From positions 7,729-71,728 of the forward strand of contig CATOKC010000001.1 of assembly GCA_951800675.1 (NCBI GenBank): a DNA stretch of 64,000 nucleotides. Reading direction: 5' to 3'. The notes beneath the pieces are model-generated. The model was not told the DNA's origin. It was given only the letters and a program-made list of their open reading frames with translations, and searched no databases. The stretch's first letter is position 1. Every line of letters starts with the position of its first letter. A program made the position numbers and the translations under genes. This document shows, piece by piece, positions 61,502-64,000 of the stretch. This stretch comes from an uncultured Oscillibacter sp. GTDB taxonomy: Bacteria; Bacillota_A; Clostridia; Oscillospirales; Oscillospiraceae.

Positions 61502-62610
61502 GTTTGATACTGCCGTACAATGGCCTCCAATTCCGCCCAACGGGCCTCCATGTCTGCCACCAGCTTAAACTGGGTGCGGCAGCGGTCCAGGTTCTGGGCT
61601 TCTCGGCTGATATGGAAGTAGTGGTCGCCGTCCAGATAGTCCGTGAGGAAGCGGATGCCGCACTCCAAAGTCATCAGCTTGGCGCCCCAGGGGAGGTAGG
61701 CGATCTCCTCGTTGGAGAGGGAGCCCCCCGTGCCCTCCAGGAAGGCGGCGGTGTAGACGGAGAAGAGGTCTGTGTCCAGGTTGACCTTGCTGAGGTCCGT
61801 CTCGTCCTCGGCGGAGTGGTTGGCCCCGAAGCGGATGGAGTCGCCAAAGTCGTAGATGACCAGTCCCGGCATAACGGTGTCCAGGTCGATGATGCAGATG
61901 CCCTCTTGGGTTTCCTCATCCATCAGGACGTTGTTCAGCTTTGTGTCGTTGTGGGTGACCCGGAGGGGGAGCTTCCCCTCCCGCATGGCGTTCAGGGCCA
62001 CGGAGCAATCCGACTCCCGGTCCAGCACAAATTGAATCTCCGGCCCGCAGTCCTTGGCCCGGCCCAGGGGGTCCGCCGCCAGGGCGGCCTTGAACTTTTG
62101 AAGCCGGTCCTCGGTGTTGTGGAAGTTGGGAATGGTCTCGTGAAGGGTCTCCGCTGGATAGCCGCCCAGCAGCCGCTGGAAGCGGCCGAAGGCCCGGCCG
62201 GAGGCGGCGAAGAGCTCCGATGATTCCGCCGACTGATAGCAGACGGTGCGCTCCACAAAGGGATAGACCCGCCAGGCGCCGCCGTTTTTGTCGGTATAGA
62301 AGGGCTCGCCGTTCCGGGGGCGGAGGACCTCCATGGCCTCCCGGCTCCGGTCACCGCCGTGCTTCGCGATCTCCCGGCCCAGGTACTCGGTGACGCCGAT
62401 GATGTTCTCCATCAGCTCGTCGGGGTGCTTGAAGGCGGCGGCGCTCATCCGCTGGAGGATGAAGCGGCGGCAGCAGCGGTCCTCCGGCTGGGTGTGGACC
62501 ACGAAGGTGTCGTTGATATGCCCCTGGCCGTACCGCAGGGCGCCCACCACGGGAGCCCCGAAGTCAAAGGCGGCCAGGACTTCCTGCAATCTCTCTTCCG
62601 CGGCGTTCAT
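61498..62610 (-). CDS. nahK: N-acetylhexosamine 1-kinase (NahK/LnpB-like, APH fold)
   Basis: The 370-residue protein matches NahK of bifidobacteria over its whole length. YGxGHIN near the start, GGAWRVYPFVERTVCYQ, IPNFHNTEDRLQKFKAALAADPLGRA, THNDTKLNNVLMD (catalytic Asp) and IDLDTVMPGLVIYDFGDSIRFGA (magnesium Asp) are all in place. The enzyme phosphorylates GlcNAc and GalNAc at C1 in the galacto-N-biose/lacto-N-biose pathway. It begins one base after the nucleotidyltransferase stop. The downstream regulator, importer and nagBA genes complete the pathway. Confidence 0.88.
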   Translation of the reverse strand: MNAAEERLQEVLAAFDFGAPVVGALRYGQGHINDTFVVHTQPEDRCCRRFILQRMSAAAFKHPDELMENIIGVTEYLGREIAKHGGDRSREAMEVLRPRNGEPFYTDKNGGAWRVYPFVERTVCYQSAESSELFAASGRAFGRFQRLLGGYPAETLHETIPNFHNTEDRLQKFKAALAADPLGRAKDCGPEIQFVLDRESDCSVALNAMREGKLPLRVTHNDTKLNNVLMDEETQEGICIIDLDTVMPGLVIYDFGDSIRFGANHSAEDETDLSKVNLDTDLFSVYTAAFLEGTGGSLSNEEIAYLPWGAKLMTLECGIRFLTDYLDGDHYFHISREAQNLDRCRTQFKLVADMEARWAELEAIVRQYQT

Positions 62611-62611
62611 C

Positions 62612-63532
62612 TTAACCCTCCCAAAGCCGGTCGGGGTAAAGACCGGATGCTGTCTTTTCGGCGATGGCGCTCACCACGGTGGGCTTATCCTCCCGGTAGG
62701 TGACGCCGTACCACTTGTCCTCGCTCCGCAGGACCTTGACCCGGGCCTTGCCCTCGTCGATGAGCTGGCTGACCACGGTGGGCAGGAAGTACTCCGCCTT
62801 GGCGGGGTTCTCCGCCAGGGCCTTGTCCAGGAAGGCGGGGAAGCGCTTCCAGGCCTCGTCCAGGAAGCTGTGGGTGAAGCCCCACATGTTCATGGAGACG
62901 ATGGTGTCTCCCGGCAGCTCCGTCCAGGTCCGCCCGTCGTCCTCGGTATAGCGGGGGGGCTCGCCCTTTTCGATCTTGGTCCGCTCGGTAACTCGGGTGA
63001 GGAAGTTGTCCGCCGTCTCCTCGCAAACGCCCCGGGCCACGGTGCCGTTTTCCGTGACGGTGTTTTTCAGAAGGTATCCCACCATGACGTATTCATAGAG
63101 CGCCCCGTCCTCATGAGTGGCGAGGTAGCCGTAGATCTCCCGGAAGGCCTCCGGGCCGTAGTAGTCGTCGGCGTTGATGACGGCGAAGGGGCCGTCCACC
63201 ACGTTCCGGGCGGCCAGGGCGGCGTGGGCGGTGCCCCAGGGCTTCCGGCGCTCCTCCGGAACGGAGTAGCCCTCCGGCAGGTCCTCCTTGAGCTGGTAGG
63301 CGTAGCGGACGTCCATGGACTTGGATACCCGGTCGCCGATGCAGCGCTTGAAATCCTCCTCGATCTCGGGCTTGATGACGAAGACCACCGTCTCAAAGCC
63401 CGCCCGGCGGGCGTCGTAGATGGAGTAGTCGATGATAAGCTGGCCGTGGTTCCCCACGGGGTCCAGCTGCTTGAGGCCGCCGTACCGGCTGCCCATGCCG
63501 GCGGCCATAATGACCAGGACTGGCTTTTTCAT
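62612..63532 (-). CDS. sugar-1-phosphate nucleotidyltransferase
   Basis: The 306-residue protein begins MKKPVLVIMAAGMGSRYGGLKQLDPVG, the nucleotide-binding signature of sugar nucleotidyltransferases. VINADDYYGPEAF holds the metal-binding Asp. It differs from the bifidobacterial LnpC/GalT2 by its shorter length. Placed between galE and the nahK-like gene, it probably couples HexNAc-1-phosphate or hexose-1-phosphate to UTP so that GalE can epimerise the product. The exact nucleotide and sugar are inferred. The ATG at 63532 follows a purine-rich stretch with GGGAG. Confidence 0.88.
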   Translation of the reverse strand: MKKPVLVIMAAGMGSRYGGLKQLDPVGNHGQLIIDYSIYDARRAGFETVVFVIKPEIEEDFKRCIGDRVSKSMDVRYAYQLKEDLPEGYSVPEERRKPWGTAHAALAARNVVDGPFAVINADDYYGPEAFREIYGYLATHEDGALYEYVMVGYLLKNTVTENGTVARGVCEETADNFLTRVTERTKIEKGEPPRYTEDDGRTWTELPGDTIVSMNMWGFTHSFLDEAWKRFPAFLDKALAENPAKAEYFLPTVVSQLIDEGKARVKVLRSEDKWYGVTYREDKPTVVSAIAEKTASGLYPDRLWEG

Positions 63533-63554
63533 GCTCCCTCTCCCTTTTCCTTTT

Positions 63555-64000
63555 TTATCCTTTGTAGCCGTTGGGATTCATAGACTGCCACTTCCAGGAG
63601 GAAGCGCACATCTCCTCGATGCCCAGCTCCGCGGTCCAGCCCAACTCTTCCCGGGCCTTCTTGGGGTCGGCGTAGCAGGTGGCGATGTCGCCGGGGCGGC
63701 GGGGGTCGATGACGTGGGGCAGGGTCTTGCCGCAGGCCTTTTCATAGGCGTGGAGCACGTCCAGAACGCTGTAGCCGTTGCCGGTGCCCAGGTTGCAGAT
63801 GAAGAGGCCGCACTTGGTCTCCAGCTTTTTCAGGGCGGCCACATGGCCCTTGGCCAGGTCGACCACGTGGATATAGTCCCGGACGCCGGTGCCGTCGGGG
63901 GTGTTGTAGTCGTTTCCGTAGACGTGGACCTTTTCCAGCTCGCCTACGGCCACCTTGGCGATATAGGGCACCAGGTTGTTGGGGATGCCGTTGGGGTCCT
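63555..64000 (-). CDS. galE: UDP-glucose 4-epimerase, C-terminal part
   Basis: About 148 C-terminal residues are present; the N-terminal NAD-binding half lies beyond the right edge. [44 protein letters not shown] and [15 protein letters not shown] are diagnostic of GalE. The enzyme interconverts UDP-Glc/UDP-Gal, and some members also interconvert UDP-GlcNAc/UDP-GalNAc. It is the first visible gene of the minus-strand glycan unit, 22 bases before the nucleotidyltransferase gene. Confidence 0.96.
   Translation of the reverse strand, partial: DPNGIPNNLVPYIAKVAVGELEKVHVYGNDYNTPDGTGVRDYIHVVDLAKGHVAALKKLETKCGLFICNLGTGNGYSVLDVLHAYEKACGKTLPHVIDPRRPGDIATCYADPKKAREELGWTAELGIEEMCASSWKWQSMNPNGYKG

Overview
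The window is 64 kb of high-GC, densely coded bacterial DNA. It reads as a low-motility or gut-type Clostridia genome, probably Oscillospirales or a near relative. The grounds are Firmicutes-style ribosome binding sites (AGGAGG), many lipoprotein solute-binding proteins, YesM/YesN-type and VanR/VanS-type two-component systems, a Van-type D-Ala-D-Ser gene set, and a mucin/milk-glycan (hexosamine) locus. No rRNA, tRNA, CRISPR array or complete insertion sequence was seen.

Layout. 1-6.6 kb: the end of a NuoF-like iron-sulfur gene, an XRE regulator, a HAD phosphatase, an oligopeptide-binding lipoprotein, a Bax-inhibitor-1 protein, and a dGTPase gene broken by one in-frame stop. 6.7-12.8 kb: a VanG-like cluster (vanR, vanS, a C39-family peptidase, a D-Ala-D-Ser ligase and a fused acyltransferase/serine racemase) with no D,D-dipeptidase or D,D-carboxypeptidase gene. 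12.8-22.4 kb, minus strand: the dipeptidase PepD, a DUF3798-type ABC importer operon and a chemoreceptor. 22.5-26.7 kb: a CapA-like gene remnant, a ROK repressor, and a divergent lipase-glycerol kinase pair. 26.8-33.3 kb: an MMPL exporter and a 972-residue exported coiled-coil protein, divergent from two TetR regulators, with interlocked promoters. 33.2-34.2 kb: a scar made of an acyltransferase fragment and two transposase fragments.

34.3-45.6 kb, plus strand: a sugar/polyol catabolic set (PfkB kinase, class II aldolase, zinc-type dehydrogenase), a five-gene LIV/HAAT-type ABC importer and a YesM/YesN two-component system. 45.7-50.1 kb: a gene graveyard with fragments of a sugar kinase and a solute-binding protein, then an Hsp70-family gene and a probable J-protein partner carrying several stops, frameshifts and deletions. 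50.1-53.7 kb: a probable structured RNA, ychF, an ECF sigma factor with its membrane anti-sigma partner, and a rhodanese.

53.7-64 kb, minus strand: a coherent amino-sugar glycan locus. It holds galE, a sugar-1-phosphate nucleotidyltransferase, NahK-like N-acetylhexosamine 1-kinase, a PocR-AraC regulator, an ABC sugar importer (binding protein plus two permeases), nagB, nagA and the UgpC/MsmK-type ATPase that probably energises the importer. By homology this resembles the galacto-N-biose/lacto-N-biose pathway; the GH112 phosphorylase expected with it is not in the window and could lie beyond 64 kb.

Promoter, terminator and operator calls are by-eye matches to consensus spacing. Family names are from recognition of conserved motifs, without a database search.
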